Below are positions 1-8,655 of a stretch of DNA of 64,000 nucleotides, one piece after another. Under the pieces are notes generated by a model, which saw only the letters and a list, made by a program, of their open reading frames with translations, was not told where the DNA came from and made no database searches. The translations under genes were made by a program, and so were the position numbers. Location: contig CAWENX010000017.1 of NCBI GenBank assembly GCA_963810555.1, positions 124,001 through 188,000 on the forward strand. The letters run 5' to 3'. Source of the stretch: G963677325 sp963810555 (GTDB lineage Bacteria; Bacteroidota; Bacteroidia; Bacteroidales; Prolixibacteraceae). Positions within the stretch are counted from its first letter, which is position 1. Each line of letters begins with the position of its first letter.

Positions 1-1998
1 TTTACCAAATGAAATGATTTCTTTTGCTTTACCTTTGAGCAGTTCGCTGAAAACAAAACTCATGCTGGCGCTTGGATAAAAATAGGACCGGCTTTTGGGG
101 GCAAGCGTTGATGACCAGTCATTTCGACCCGTAAGGTTCAAATAAAACATGCTTTTCCATGACAGATCAGCCGTTCCGTAAACACCAACCAGTCTTCTTT
201 CGATAAGGTTGAATCGCATATAAGCTAACAACCGGTTGTAGGTGTGGATGCACTGTTGGACAAATTATAGAAATCCGGGCAGACTCAATCCGACCACTTC
301 GAGCATATGGTTTCTGCTGTCTCTTTGATTCACGTTCTCGCCAAGAACCGCATTGAGGTCAAAATCGTTCCATGTTTTTTTGATATTCAGCATCAGATCG
401 GAGTTCACTTCCGAGTTATAATAAGATGCCTCGGTAACGCGTCCGACTTCATCATTATAGTGTGCACGCGATGATAAGGTAATGGCCCTGTACATCTTTA
501 AATTAGAATTGGAAACATCAGTTCCTATACGCCATGTAGCTGTCAGCCAGGGAAAAATGGTGTAATCCAAGTTGACACTGCCAAATATACGATTCTGCTT
601 CATCCGGCTGCCATGCTCATTCAGCACATAGTAAGGATTTTGGGCATATACGGTGTAATAGTTGTCAACATTATTGAATTTGTTGTTATAATCGCTTTGA
701 TCGACAATACTGATGTCTCTCGGCGTTTGCCATAAACCGTCCATAACAGACTGCTCCTGACCGGTAAGTACATATCTGTCGTCCTTGCGGATATAATTCA
801 TGGCTACATCAATTTTGAACTTTTCGCCGAATTTTGTAGATCCTGTCAGGTTAAAAGTATGTCTTCTGTAAGAATCGGCCGGCCCGGGCATAATCCCGTT
901 ATTGGAAACATAACCGTAGGAAGCGTAGTAAGTTGTTTTGTCATTGCCGTTGGATATCGAAACAGAGGTATTGCTGTTTACGCCGGTATCAAAAAAATCA
1001 CTCAGGTTTTTAGGAAGAGCTACATAAGGTTTGTACTGCTGCTGATCCTCAACCACATGTCCCCATACCCGTTCTTTACCGTCGAACTTTGGTCCCCAGC
1101 TTCCGTTTTCCTCAAGGTTGGCAGCCACGGTCCCGTCATACCAGCCCTGTCCGAATTCGTTCTGCATTAAAGGCAGACGAAGCGGGGTGTCAAATGTGGT
1201 GGCATTGTTCACTTCAACCTTGGCAGTTCCTTTTTGAGCTGCGGCGCCTTTCTTCGTTACAATTATTATAACCCCGTTGGCGGCACGTGATCCGTACAGT
1301 GCGGATCCGGAACCCCCCTTAATAACAGTAACGCTCTGGATATCGTCCGGATTTAAATCATTGGCATTATTGCCAAAATTGAAACCTCTGTTAATATCGG
1401 TATCCGATCCGGGCATCGAGTTATTGATCGGCACGCCATCCACGATATAAAGAGGCTGATTGTTACCTCCCAAAGACGAAATTCCCCGGAGAATTACCCT
1501 TGAAGAAGCGCCCGGTGCCCCGGAGGAAGAAGAAACATTGACACCCGGAATCACGCCCTGCAGGGCATTCACCATACTTGAATTGCCCGTAACGGTAATT
1601 TGCTGATTATTTACTACCGCAGCAGAGTAGCCCAGGCTTCGTTCACTTCTTTTGATACCCAAAGCCGTCACAACCACTTCACTGATAGCGAGCGGCGCCG
1701 GCTTCAGTACAACAGAATAATCAGTCGCGGAAGTCAACTGCACATCAACGGTAGTCATACCCATAAAACTCACCACCAGCGTTTTGGCGCTTTCCGGCAC
1801 TCTCAGGGAAAACTTCCCGTTCATATCCGTGACAGTTCCCAGGGTGGTCCCTTTTACTACAACTGATGCACCCGGCACGGTGCTTCCGTCTTCGCTGGAA
1901 GTGACAGTTCCTGTAATCTGCCTGGTCTGTGCAAAAACAACCTGCAATCCTAAATACACAAGGAAGGCAAGCAGCAGAGAAATTTTTTTCATAGACAT
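1..1998 (-). pseudogene. SusC/RagA-family TonB-linked outer-membrane protein, 5' part, frame disturbed
   Basis: This is the N-terminal part of an outer-membrane nutrient-uptake barrel that would import glycans or peptides with TonB energy and a SusD partner. A signal peptide (about residues 1-24, ending FAQ) is followed by a carboxypeptidase-regulatory-like domain (about 27-105) and then a plug domain with the family words LQGVIPGV and GSGSALYGSRAANGVI. The reading frame stops at 265 right after LSLPGF. One base over, the expected YNLSNSASTPTT continues, and from about 237 down to position 1 the original frame resumes with RRLVGVYG and NLTGRNDWSSTL. This implies one inserted and one lost base within about 50 bp. 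The gene runs off the window. It could be a decaying gene or an intact gene with assembly indels. No SusD lies in the window. Confidence 0.85.
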
Positions 1999-2486
1999 AA
2001 ATTTAACGTTTAACAGATTTCAATTTGATTAACTATTAATTTAAATCCTAGACAACAAAAAACTTAAGCCGGAGTATCTCATTTAACAAATCAGAGACAA
2101 GTTATTATTTGATTTGACTTATGATTCTGATTAGTCATTGGCTATAACTAAGAATACCCGGTTAATGCCTTAACAAAGATAGTTAAAATATGTTACTTCA
2201 AATAAAAATTATTTAAAAATGTTACTATTTAAATTTTTAGTTAAATTGTACTCTGCTTACGACGTCGAAATAACTATAATACAATAAAATTCAAATTATT
2301 ATAATATAATTACTTTTAAGTCTGCGAGGATATATTTATTATAAAATAATAACAGCCGTGAAAAACAACTTTGTTTTTCGCGTATATATCTGCATATTTT
2401 TTCACAATTCCATACAAAAACCGGGCAGGATTATAGTAGGGGTGACCCTTGTGGTCGCCCTGTCTGAATGAAAAGAGACTAAAAAA
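1999..2486. other. AT-rich intergenic region upstream of susC
   Basis: This 488-bp stretch has no convincing gene. It holds the candidate susC promoter at 2174-2202 and long A/T runs at 2200-2400. Apart from that promoter I see no clear terminator or RNA structure. Confidence 0.6.
2174..2202 (-). promoter_or_regulatory. Candidate Bacteroidetes-type promoter for susC
   Basis: On the minus strand the -7-like box TATCTTTG (2174-2181) matches TAnnTTTG. A TTTG (2199-2202) lies 17 bp upstream, slightly closer than the usual 19-21 bp. It would give an untranslated leader of about 170 nt before the susC start at 1998. Confidence 0.4.
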
Positions 2487-3212
2487 TTAAAGAATATCGA
2501 ACAATTCGGACAATGAAGATATAATAATTGTGGATGTTTTTTTTGTTCCTGTATCGTTCTCTGAGGATTTCCCGTTTAATACATACCCCTGTAAAAAATA
2601 AATCTGGTCAATTCCGTATTTCATAGCCCCCAAAATATCAGCTTCCCATGAATCCCCGATCATCAAAGAATTTCGTTTCCTGGCATTCATGGATTTAACG
2701 GCATGTTCAAATATTGCTTTCCGGGGTTTTGGGGCTCCGATTTCATCAGAAGTAAAAATCTTTTTAAAATAGTGTGACAATCCTGACTGACGGATTTTTT
2801 TGTATTGAACTTCCTTAGAACCGTTTGTAATGACAGCCATCTCATATTTTGTATGCAAATAATCCAGAATTTCCCTGGCGCCTTCAATTAATTTCGTATT
2901 AACAGGCAGTTCATCAATATAGACATCATTGATCGTCTCTGCCATGCCCGGAAAAGGCGTGCCATTTTTTTCCAGGGATTCTTCAAAACGAAGGGATCTT
3001 AATTCCTTTTTTGACAATTTCCCTTGCCTGTACAGATCCCAGAGCCTGTCATTGACAGATTCAAATATTTTGTAATAATCCTCATATACACCTATTTTAT
3101 CAAGAAGGACTGTCTTTTTTAACGCTTCTTTCAGGGCGGTGAATGAGTTGGAATCGAAATCCCAGATCGTATTGTCAAGATCGAAAAAGAGATGGGTATA
3201 TTTCTTTGGCAT
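2487..3212 (-). CDS. YjjG-type HAD-superfamily hydrolase
   Basis: This is a cytoplasmic HAD phosphatase, probably acting on nucleoside monophosphates or related small phosphates, as YjjG does. Counting from the ATG at 3212, motif I is DLDNT (11-15), motif II TNGS (129-132), the motif III lysine lies in PKP (161-163), and motif IV is GDSWEAD (186-192). The 241-residue length suits the family. The frame stays open upstream to 3347, but that extension reads through the REP-like repeats, so I place the start at 3212. An alternative ATG at 3242 has AGGAAAAG directly before it. The exact substrate is inferred only. Confidence 0.85.
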   Translation of the reverse strand: MPKKYTHLFFDLDNTIWDFDSNSFTALKEALKKTVLLDKIGVYEDYYKIFESVNDRLWDLYRQGKLSKKELRSLRFEESLEKNGTPFPGMAETINDVYIDELPVNTKLIEGAREILDYLHTKYEMAVITNGSKEVQYKKIRQSGLSHYFKKIFTSDEIGAPKPRKAIFEHAVKSMNARKRNSLMIGDSWEADILGAMKYGIDQIYFLQGYVLNGKSSENDTGTKKTSTIIISSLSELFDIL

Positions 3213-3258
3213 AAATTTCAATGTTTCAGTTTTCCAATTCATCTTTTCCTGGTTCTTG

Positions 3259-3600
3259 CCCGTCAGGCTACTAAAGCTGACGGCAAAGGATAAACCGCCT
3301 TTTATCGATAACTGTTCCTCTGTCCCGTCAGCTAAAGCTGACGGCAAGGTATAAACCGCCTTTTATTGATAACTATTCCTCTGTCCCGTCAGCTAAAGCT
3401 GACGGCAAAGGAAAGACGCTAAAGCTGACGGCAAAGGATAAACCGCCTTTTATTGATAACTGTTCCTCTGTCCCGTCAGCTAAAGCTGACGGCAAAGGAA
3501 AGACGCTAAAGCTGACGGCAAAGGATAATGGACATTTGATGATTGCTGTTCATCTGTTTCGTCAGCTAATCCCGCATATGCGGAAGACGGCAAAGGATAA
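3259..3600. repeat. Clustered REP-like palindromic repeats
   Basis: Four tandem but unequal copies start at 3259, 3324, 3385 and 3472. Each carries the palindrome GTCAGCTAAAGCTGAC (7-bp arms, 2-nt centre, slightly altered in the first copy) followed by a shared tail ending near TTCCTCTGT. Copies 3 and 4 contain an extra nested AAAGCTGACGGCAAAGG. The last copy ends in a different palindrome, CCGCATATGCGG (3572-3583). The block fills the gap between rsmI (start 4283, stop 3606) and the HAD gene, both on the minus strand. A degenerate trace recurs near 5197. Confidence 0.9.
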
Positions 3601-3605
3601 ATCGT

Positions 3606-4283
3606 TCACTTGTCTTTTCTTCCCTCAAGTACAATAACTATTTCCCCCTTGACAGGTTTTGAAGAAAAGTGCGCCAGCACTTCATTAATTGTTCCCCTGA
3701 AGTTCTCCTCGTGTATTTTTGAAAGCTCCCTTGATACGGAGACTTTTCTGTCAGGGCCAAAAAACTCTGAAAATTGCTCCAGTGTTTTGATAAGCCGGAA
3801 CGGAGATTCATAAAAAATCATGGTCCGTGATTCATTTACCAGCTCTTTCAATCTTTTCTGACGTCCTTTTTTTACAGGGAGAAATCCCTCGAAACAAAAC
3901 CTGTCACTTGGCAATCCCGAATTAACCAATGCCGGCACAAAGGCCGTTGCACCGGGCAGGCATTCCACTTCAATACCTGATTCAAGACATGTTTTCGTAA
4001 GAAGGTAACCAGGATCAGAAATTGATGGAGTTCCTGCATCTGATATTAGCGCAATATTCTCACCTTTAACTATACGTTCCGCAATACGCTCAACGGTGGA
4101 ATGTTCATTGAATTTATGGTGAGAAATGATATGAGTCGGGATTCCATACCGCTTTAGCAGTACAGAGGAAGTTCTTGTATCTTCAGCAAGGATAAGATCT
4201 GCCTCTTTTAATACCCTGATCGCCCTGAGCGTAATGTCTTCCAGGTTACCTATCGGAGTGGGGACAACATATAGTTTGCCCAT
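3606..4283 (-). CDS. rsmI: 16S rRNA (cytidine-1402-2'-O)-methyltransferase RsmI
   Basis: RsmI methylates the ribose of C1402 in the ribosomal P site using S-adenosylmethionine. The 225-residue protein is a tetrapyrrole-methylase-fold enzyme with PTPIGN (8-13), EDTRTS (35-39 region), SDAGTPSISDPG (81-92) and a closing KGEIVIVLEG. It is shorter than the E. coli protein (286), as in many Bacteroidetes. Its start lies 4 bp from the stop of the upstream hypothetical gene (4288-5073), so the two are probably co-transcribed. Confidence 0.95.
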   Translation of the reverse strand: MGKLYVVPTPIGNLEDITLRAIRVLKEADLILAEDTRTSSVLLKRYGIPTHIISHHKFNEHSTVERIAERIVKGENIALISDAGTPSISDPGYLLTKTCLESGIEVECLPGATAFVPALVNSGLPSDRFCFEGFLPVKKGRQKRLKELVNESRTMIFYESPFRLIKTLEQFSEFFGPDRKVSVSRELSKIHEENFRGTINEVLAHFSSKPVKGEIVIVLEGRKDK

Positions 4284-4287
4284 AATC

Positions 4288-5073
4288 CTAATTTCTAAAA
4301 CGCCGTTTCACCAGGTTCAGAAACTTCTCACCTGCATCTGATTTGCTCCATTTAAAATTCTGCTTCAGGTAAGCGACCGCTTCTTCAATCCGGCTAAATC
4401 CATCAAGGGCTATAATCGTCTCATCGAATTTCTCCGTTTCATTCCCAAATAATTCCCTGATATAAAGGAAGCGATCGTTAATGCCGATCCCATCCCTCAT
4501 ACTTTTCAGCGGAATATCTTCAAAACCGATTTCGTGATGGTCCTTTGCAAGAAAATCATGTATCATGGGCTGTTTAACTCCAAGGGTTTCGCCAAGCGTC
4601 CTTTTCTCGCTTTGTTCCTGTTCTTCGAATAATTCTCCCTGCATTGCCGGTTCGGGGATCTTTGCAGATTTTGGTTCAATTTCTAACTTTTCATCAATGA
4701 ATGATTCTTTTTCGGCAACAGACTTATCGTCCGCCCCTTCCGGAATTGATCCGCCAATCTGTGAAACCAGGACTTCATCCTCCTGCAGATCAATAAGTTC
4801 CGAATCCTGACCGGGCATATCTGTTTCTTTGTCTGTTATAGTGATTTCCTCCTCACTGTCAGATTTAAAGCTGCTTTCAAATTCGGGAAATGGCTCACGT
4901 ACACTGACCTTCGAGTGAAGCATTTCAAATTCAGCCACCAGACTTCTTGCCTTTGCCAGAGCGACCCCTACTTCTTCAGAAGATATCTCTTCTTCCGTAT
5001 CAAACGAAGCTGTGATTTCTTCAAGCAGTTCAATATCATCTCTTATTAATCTGAGCAAAACCTTTGTTTCCAT
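4288..5073 (-). CDS. Conserved hypothetical protein, acidic N-terminal half
   Basis: I do not know its function. The 261-residue protein has no signal peptide or membrane segment. Residues about 1-175 are acidic and low in complexity, with many Glu, Asp and Ser. The last 80 residues form a compact conserved block beginning near IGINDRFLYIRELFG and ending FLNLVKRRF. I recall this block from uncharacterised Bacteroidetes proteins. It is tightly linked to rsmI downstream. A role in translation or in binding a partner through the C-terminal block would be a guess. Confidence 0.7.
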   Translation of the reverse strand: METKVLLRLIRDDIELLEEITASFDTEEEISSEEVGVALAKARSLVAEFEMLHSKVSVREPFPEFESSFKSDSEEEITITDKETDMPGQDSELIDLQEDEVLVSQIGGSIPEGADDKSVAEKESFIDEKLEIEPKSAKIPEPAMQGELFEEQEQSEKRTLGETLGVKQPMIHDFLAKDHHEIGFEDIPLKSMRDGIGINDRFLYIRELFGNETEKFDETIIALDGFSRIEEAVAYLKQNFKWSKSDAGEKFLNLVKRRFRN

Positions 5074-5568
5074 TCACTGTTTTTTTGTCCATTATTTTCT
5101 GCAAGTAAAAGTACAAATTATAAAAAGAATTAAGAAAGACTTTTAGACTATTAGACTATTAGACTGTTAGGAAGGGGGAGTAAGGGAGGATTTAAGCTGA
5201 CGGCTAAAACAATTTTTGATTTTCTGTGAATATTTTCATTATGCGATCCTGTAAAACATAATTCAGAAGTTAAGACCCCCAAAACGCTTACATATGAGCT
5301 TATATATTATGATTACAAAGGTACTTTAAGGAAATACGGACTTAAAGCGGACTTAAAGCGGACCAAACACGGCGATAGAATTTGAAATATATTGTCAAAT
5401 ACATTAAAAGAATTTCTTTTATTTAAAATCCATAATATTTACATAATTATTAATTTTAAGAAATAACTGAGCAAGTATAGCCGGAGTGTTTTACGCAGGA
5501 CATATTTTATAATTATTGGGAATTTGACTTTAATATCATGTGTATAATAATTCAATTACCTTTGAACT
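5074..5568. other. Divergent intergenic region with repeats
   Basis: This 495-bp gap separates the divergent minus-strand hypothetical gene and tdk. It has a short direct repeat of TTAGACTA words (5142-5168), a trace of the GCTGACGGC repeat near 5197, and the 11-bp-unit element at 5303-5386. The word TACCTTTG (5557-5564) ends only 5 bp before the tdk ATG and may be a -7 box for a nearly leaderless message. Confidence 0.6.
5303..5386 (-). repeat. 11-bp-unit intergenic element, copy A
   Basis: The unit CGGACTTAAAG occurs at 5337-5347 and 5348-5358, followed by diverging units CGGACCAAACA and CGGCGATAGAA. On the minus strand the whole 84-bp block aligns almost without gaps to the block at 57176-57260, including the boundary word CGCCGTGTT and the far end TAATCATAATATA. 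Confidence 0.75.
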
Positions 5569-6150
5569 ATGTTTACTGAAAATGATATCAACACCCAGCC
5601 CCGGCGCGGATGGATTGAAGTGATCACCGGATCGATGTTTTCGGGAAAGACCGAAGAACTGATCAGGCGATTGAAGCGTGCCGAAATTGCCCGCCAGAAG
5701 GTTGAAATCTTCAAACCTTCCCTCGATAAGCGCTATTCCGAAACCGAGGTGGTGTCGCATGATGAGAAAGCAATCCGGTCAACTGCTGTGGATAATTCAG
5801 GAACCATACTTCTTCTTTCTTCGGATGCGGAAGTTGTCGGAATTGATGAAGCGCAGTTCTTTGACATCGGATTGGTGGAAGTTTGCAACAAACTGGCAGA
5901 CAGGGGCATTCGCGTAATCGTTGCGGGACTCGACATGGATTACAGGGGTTTGCCTTTCGGGCCTGTTCCGGCATTGATGGCCTGCGCAGAATATGTCGAC
6001 AAGCTTCATGCCGTCTGCATGCGCTGCGGAAATCTTGCCCAGTACAGTCATCGTTTGTCAGGGACAGATGATCTGGTTTTTCTTGGGGCAAGAGATAATT
6101 ATGAACCCCTTTGCAGGGATTGTTTTCAGAATCTAAATAGCAATCCATGA
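5569..6150 (+). CDS. tdk: Thymidine kinase, type II
   Basis: It phosphorylates thymidine to dTMP in the nucleotide salvage pathway. The 193-residue protein has the P-loop GSMFSGKT (21-28), the DEAQ segment with the catalytic Glu (93-96), the lasso and glycine-rich region, and two zinc-ribbon CxxC pairs at C150/C153 and C182/C185. Its stop overlaps the start of murF-alr by 4 bp (6147-6150), so the two are translationally coupled. A TACCTTTG box lies immediately before the start codon. Confidence 0.96.
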   Translation: MFTENDINTQPRRGWIEVITGSMFSGKTEELIRRLKRAEIARQKVEIFKPSLDKRYSETEVVSHDEKAIRSTAVDNSGTILLLSSDAEVVGIDEAQFFDIGLVEVCNKLADRGIRVIVAGLDMDYRGLPFGPVPALMACAEYVDKLHAVCMRCGNLAQYSHRLSGTDDLVFLGARDNYEPLCRDCFQNLNSNP

Positions 6151-8636
6151 CTAACTACACTCTTCCGGAAATAGCGCGGATAACCGGCGGGAAACTTCTT
6201 GAGGATGATTCTCCGGCAAAAAGGGAAATACGTTTCTTATCATTCGACAGCCGGACAATATTATCAGGAAAGGAAACCCTGTTTTTTGCCCTCAGGAGCG
6301 GGAGGAACGACGGCCATCGTTTTATCGGCGACGCATACAATAAGGAAGTCGTCTCTTTTGTGGTGGAGCACATCCCGGAGGATTTCAGAAAGTTGAACAA
6401 AGCCTCTTTTATAGTTGTAAATAATTCACTTGATGCCTTACAAAATCTGGCGGCATATCATCGCCGGAGGTTTTCTTATCCGGTCGTTGGAATTACCGGC
6501 AGCAACGGCAAAACAATCGTGAAGGAGTGGCTTGCCGAATTGCTCAGCCCCGATTTTACTATTGTAAGAAGCCCCCGAAGCTATAATTCACAGATCGGGA
6601 ACCCGCTTTCGGTCTGGTTAATGGATAACCGGCACAATCTGGCCCTTTTTGAGGCGGGTATTTCCAGACCTGGTGAGATGGAGAACCTTGAAAGAATACT
6701 GAAGCCTGAGGTCGGGCTGTTCACTCACCTCGGAAAGGCACATCTTGAGAACTTTAAATCTGAGGATGAACTGGTTGAAGAGAAACTTAAACTTTTCACC
6801 AACAGCAGGTTATTTATTTATTGCAGCGATTTTGAATTGGTGGATAAGAAAATCAGGAACTCCTTCAATTCCGGAAAGCCTGAATTATTTCGATGGTCGG
6901 CAAAAGACCCGTCATCTGATTTGTTCATCACATCAAAACAAGCTGATAAAGATCATACAATTATTGAAGGTATATATCAATCAAGGCCATTGAAACTGAA
7001 GGTTCCGTTTACGGATGAGGCACATATCGAGAATGCCGTTCATTGCTGGGCTTATATGTTGGCGGCAGGATATAAGCCGGGAAGTTTTGAAGAGAGGTTT
7101 CAAAAGCTTACTTCAGTGGCCATGCGCCTCGAACTGAAAAAAGGGATCAACGGCTGTACTATTATTAATGACTCGTACAACTCCGACACAGCTTCCCTGA
7201 TCAATGCGCTTGATTTTCTTCAGCAGCAGTCTGATATCAGAAAACGGAAACGAACGGTTATTATATCTGATATTCTTCAATCCGGTGAAAGCCCTGATAT
7301 TCTTTATGGTGAGGTCGCAGAATTCATGCGTTTGCGGAAGATTGACCGTATCATAGGAATAGGCCCTGAAATTTCAAAACATATGGAACTGTTCCGGATT
7401 GCTGATAAGCAAGCTTTCCCGTCCGCTGAAGAATTCTTGATTCATTTTAAAGAAAGGGATTTCCGTAATGAGGTCATCCTTCTGAAAGGCGCAAGATTAT
7501 TCCGTTTTGACAGAATATCAGCCCTCCTGCAGGAAAAAGCACACCAGACAGTCATGGAAATTGATTTGGATGCAATGGTTCATAACCTTAATTTCTACAG
7601 GCAAAGGTTAAGCCCGGGCACAAAGATCATGGCAATGGTGAAGGCATTTTCCTACGGCACAGGTTCAGTTGAGATTGCAAAGATTCTGCAATTCAGGAGG
7701 GTGGATTACCTTGCCGTTGCCATTGCCGATGAAGGGGTGGAACTGCGGAACAACGGCATCGAAATACCCATCATTGTCATGAATCCGGAAGTTCACAGCT
7801 TTGATACAATGATTGAAAATCGCCTTGAGCCGAATATTTACAGGTTTAAATTACTGGAAGAGTTTGATGAGGCGCTAAGGCACAGTGCAGTCACAAATTT
7901 TCCGGTTCACCTGAAAGTTGATACAGGAATGAAAAGGCTTGGTTTTGACAATGCTGAAGATTTAAAGAAAGTTGCTGACTATATTCAAAGACAAAATACA
8001 ATGTTTGTCCGTTCGGTATTTTCTCATCTTGCAGTCAGCGATGATCCTGAAAATAATGAATTCACAAGGGAACAATTTCAAAAATTCGATGATTTCAGCC
8101 GTATACTGACGGATTTATTTGATTATAAAATTTTGAGGCACATCTTAAATTCATCAGGTATAGAGCGTTTTCCTGAAATGGAGCTCGATATGGTAAGACT
8201 CGGGATTGGTCTTTATGGAGTGAGTCCGGCCTTTCAGAATGAACTGAGAAATGTTGCCACACTAAAGACTTCTATTTCACAGATAAGAACCGTAGAAACC
8301 GGAGAAACTATAGGATATGGAAGAAAAGGTATTGCTTCCAAAAGGCTTCAAATTGCTGTATTACCCATTGGCTACGCTGACGGACTAAACAGGAGGTTGA
8401 GCAACGGAGCCGGTAAAGTTCTGATTAATGGCTCCCGTGCTTCCATCATCGGAAATATCTGTATGGACATGTGCATGGCGGACATTACCGGTATTGACGC
8501 TAAGGAAGGGGATAAAGCAATTATCTTCGGCGAAGATTTACCGGTTAGTGAAGTGTCCGCAGACCTCGGCACCATCCCCTATGAATTACTAACTTCCATC
8601 GGACAGAGGGTAAAGAGGGTTTATTTTATGGAGTAA
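6147..8636 (+). CDS. Bifunctional MurF ligase / alanine racemase fusion
   Basis: The first half (about residues 1-460) is UDP-MurNAc-tripeptide:D-Ala-D-Ala ligase with ATP loop GITGSNGKT (115-123) and YNSQIGNPLSVW. The second half begins near residue 470 and is a PLP-dependent alanine racemase with the cofactor lysine K499 in MVKAFSYG. Its second catalytic Tyr probably lies in GYGRKG, just before LPIGYADG. One polypeptide would make D-Ala and add D-Ala-D-Ala to the peptidoglycan precursor in the cytoplasm. This fusion is known from Bacteroidetes. The gene overlaps tdk and is convergent with nadE, with only 19 bp between the stops. Confidence 0.96.
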   Translation: MTNYTLPEIARITGGKLLEDDSPAKREIRFLSFDSRTILSGKETLFFALRSGRNDGHRFIGDAYNKEVVSFVVEHIPEDFRKLNKASFIVVNNSLDALQNLAAYHRRRFSYPVVGITGSNGKTIVKEWLAELLSPDFTIVRSPRSYNSQIGNPLSVWLMDNRHNLALFEAGISRPGEMENLERILKPEVGLFTHLGKAHLENFKSEDELVEEKLKLFTNSRLFIYCSDFELVDKKIRNSFNSGKPELFRWSAKDPSSDLFITSKQADKDHTIIEGIYQSRPLKLKVPFTDEAHIENAVHCWAYMLAAGYKPGSFEERFQKLTSVAMRLELKKGINGCTIINDSYNSDTASLINALDFLQQQSDIRKRKRTVIISDILQSGESPDILYGEVAEFMRLRKIDRIIGIGPEISKHMELFRIADKQAFPSAEEFLIHFKERDFRNEVILLKGARLFRFDRISALLQEKAHQTVMEIDLDAMVHNLNFYRQRLSPGTKIMAMVKAFSYGTGSVEIAKILQFRRVDYLAVAIADEGVELRNNGIEIPIIVMNPEVHSFDTMIENRLEPNIYRFKLLEEFDEALRHSAVTNFPVHLKVDTGMKRLGFDNAEDLKKVADYIQRQNTMFVRSVFSHLAVSDDPENNEFTREQFQKFDDFSRILTDLFDYKILRHILNSSGIERFPEMELDMVRLGIGLYGVSPAFQNELRNVATLKTSISQIRTVETGETIGYGRKGIASKRLQIAVLPIGYADGLNRRLSNGAGKVLINGSRASIIGNICMDMCMADITGIDAKEGDKAIIFGEDLPVSEVSADLGTIPYELLTSIGQRVKRVYFME

Positions 8637-8655
8637 TTGAATCAGGCTTTCCAAT

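Noticed and set aside
3213..3347. N-terminal extension of the HAD hydrolase
   Set aside because: It reads through the first REP-like repeat, lies outside the HAD fold and has no family similarity. The start at 3212 fits the 241-residue norm.
5555..5568. Ordinary promoter for tdk
   Set aside because: TACCTTTG ends 5 bp before the ATG and has no TTTG at the right distance, so I mention it only as a possible leaderless start.
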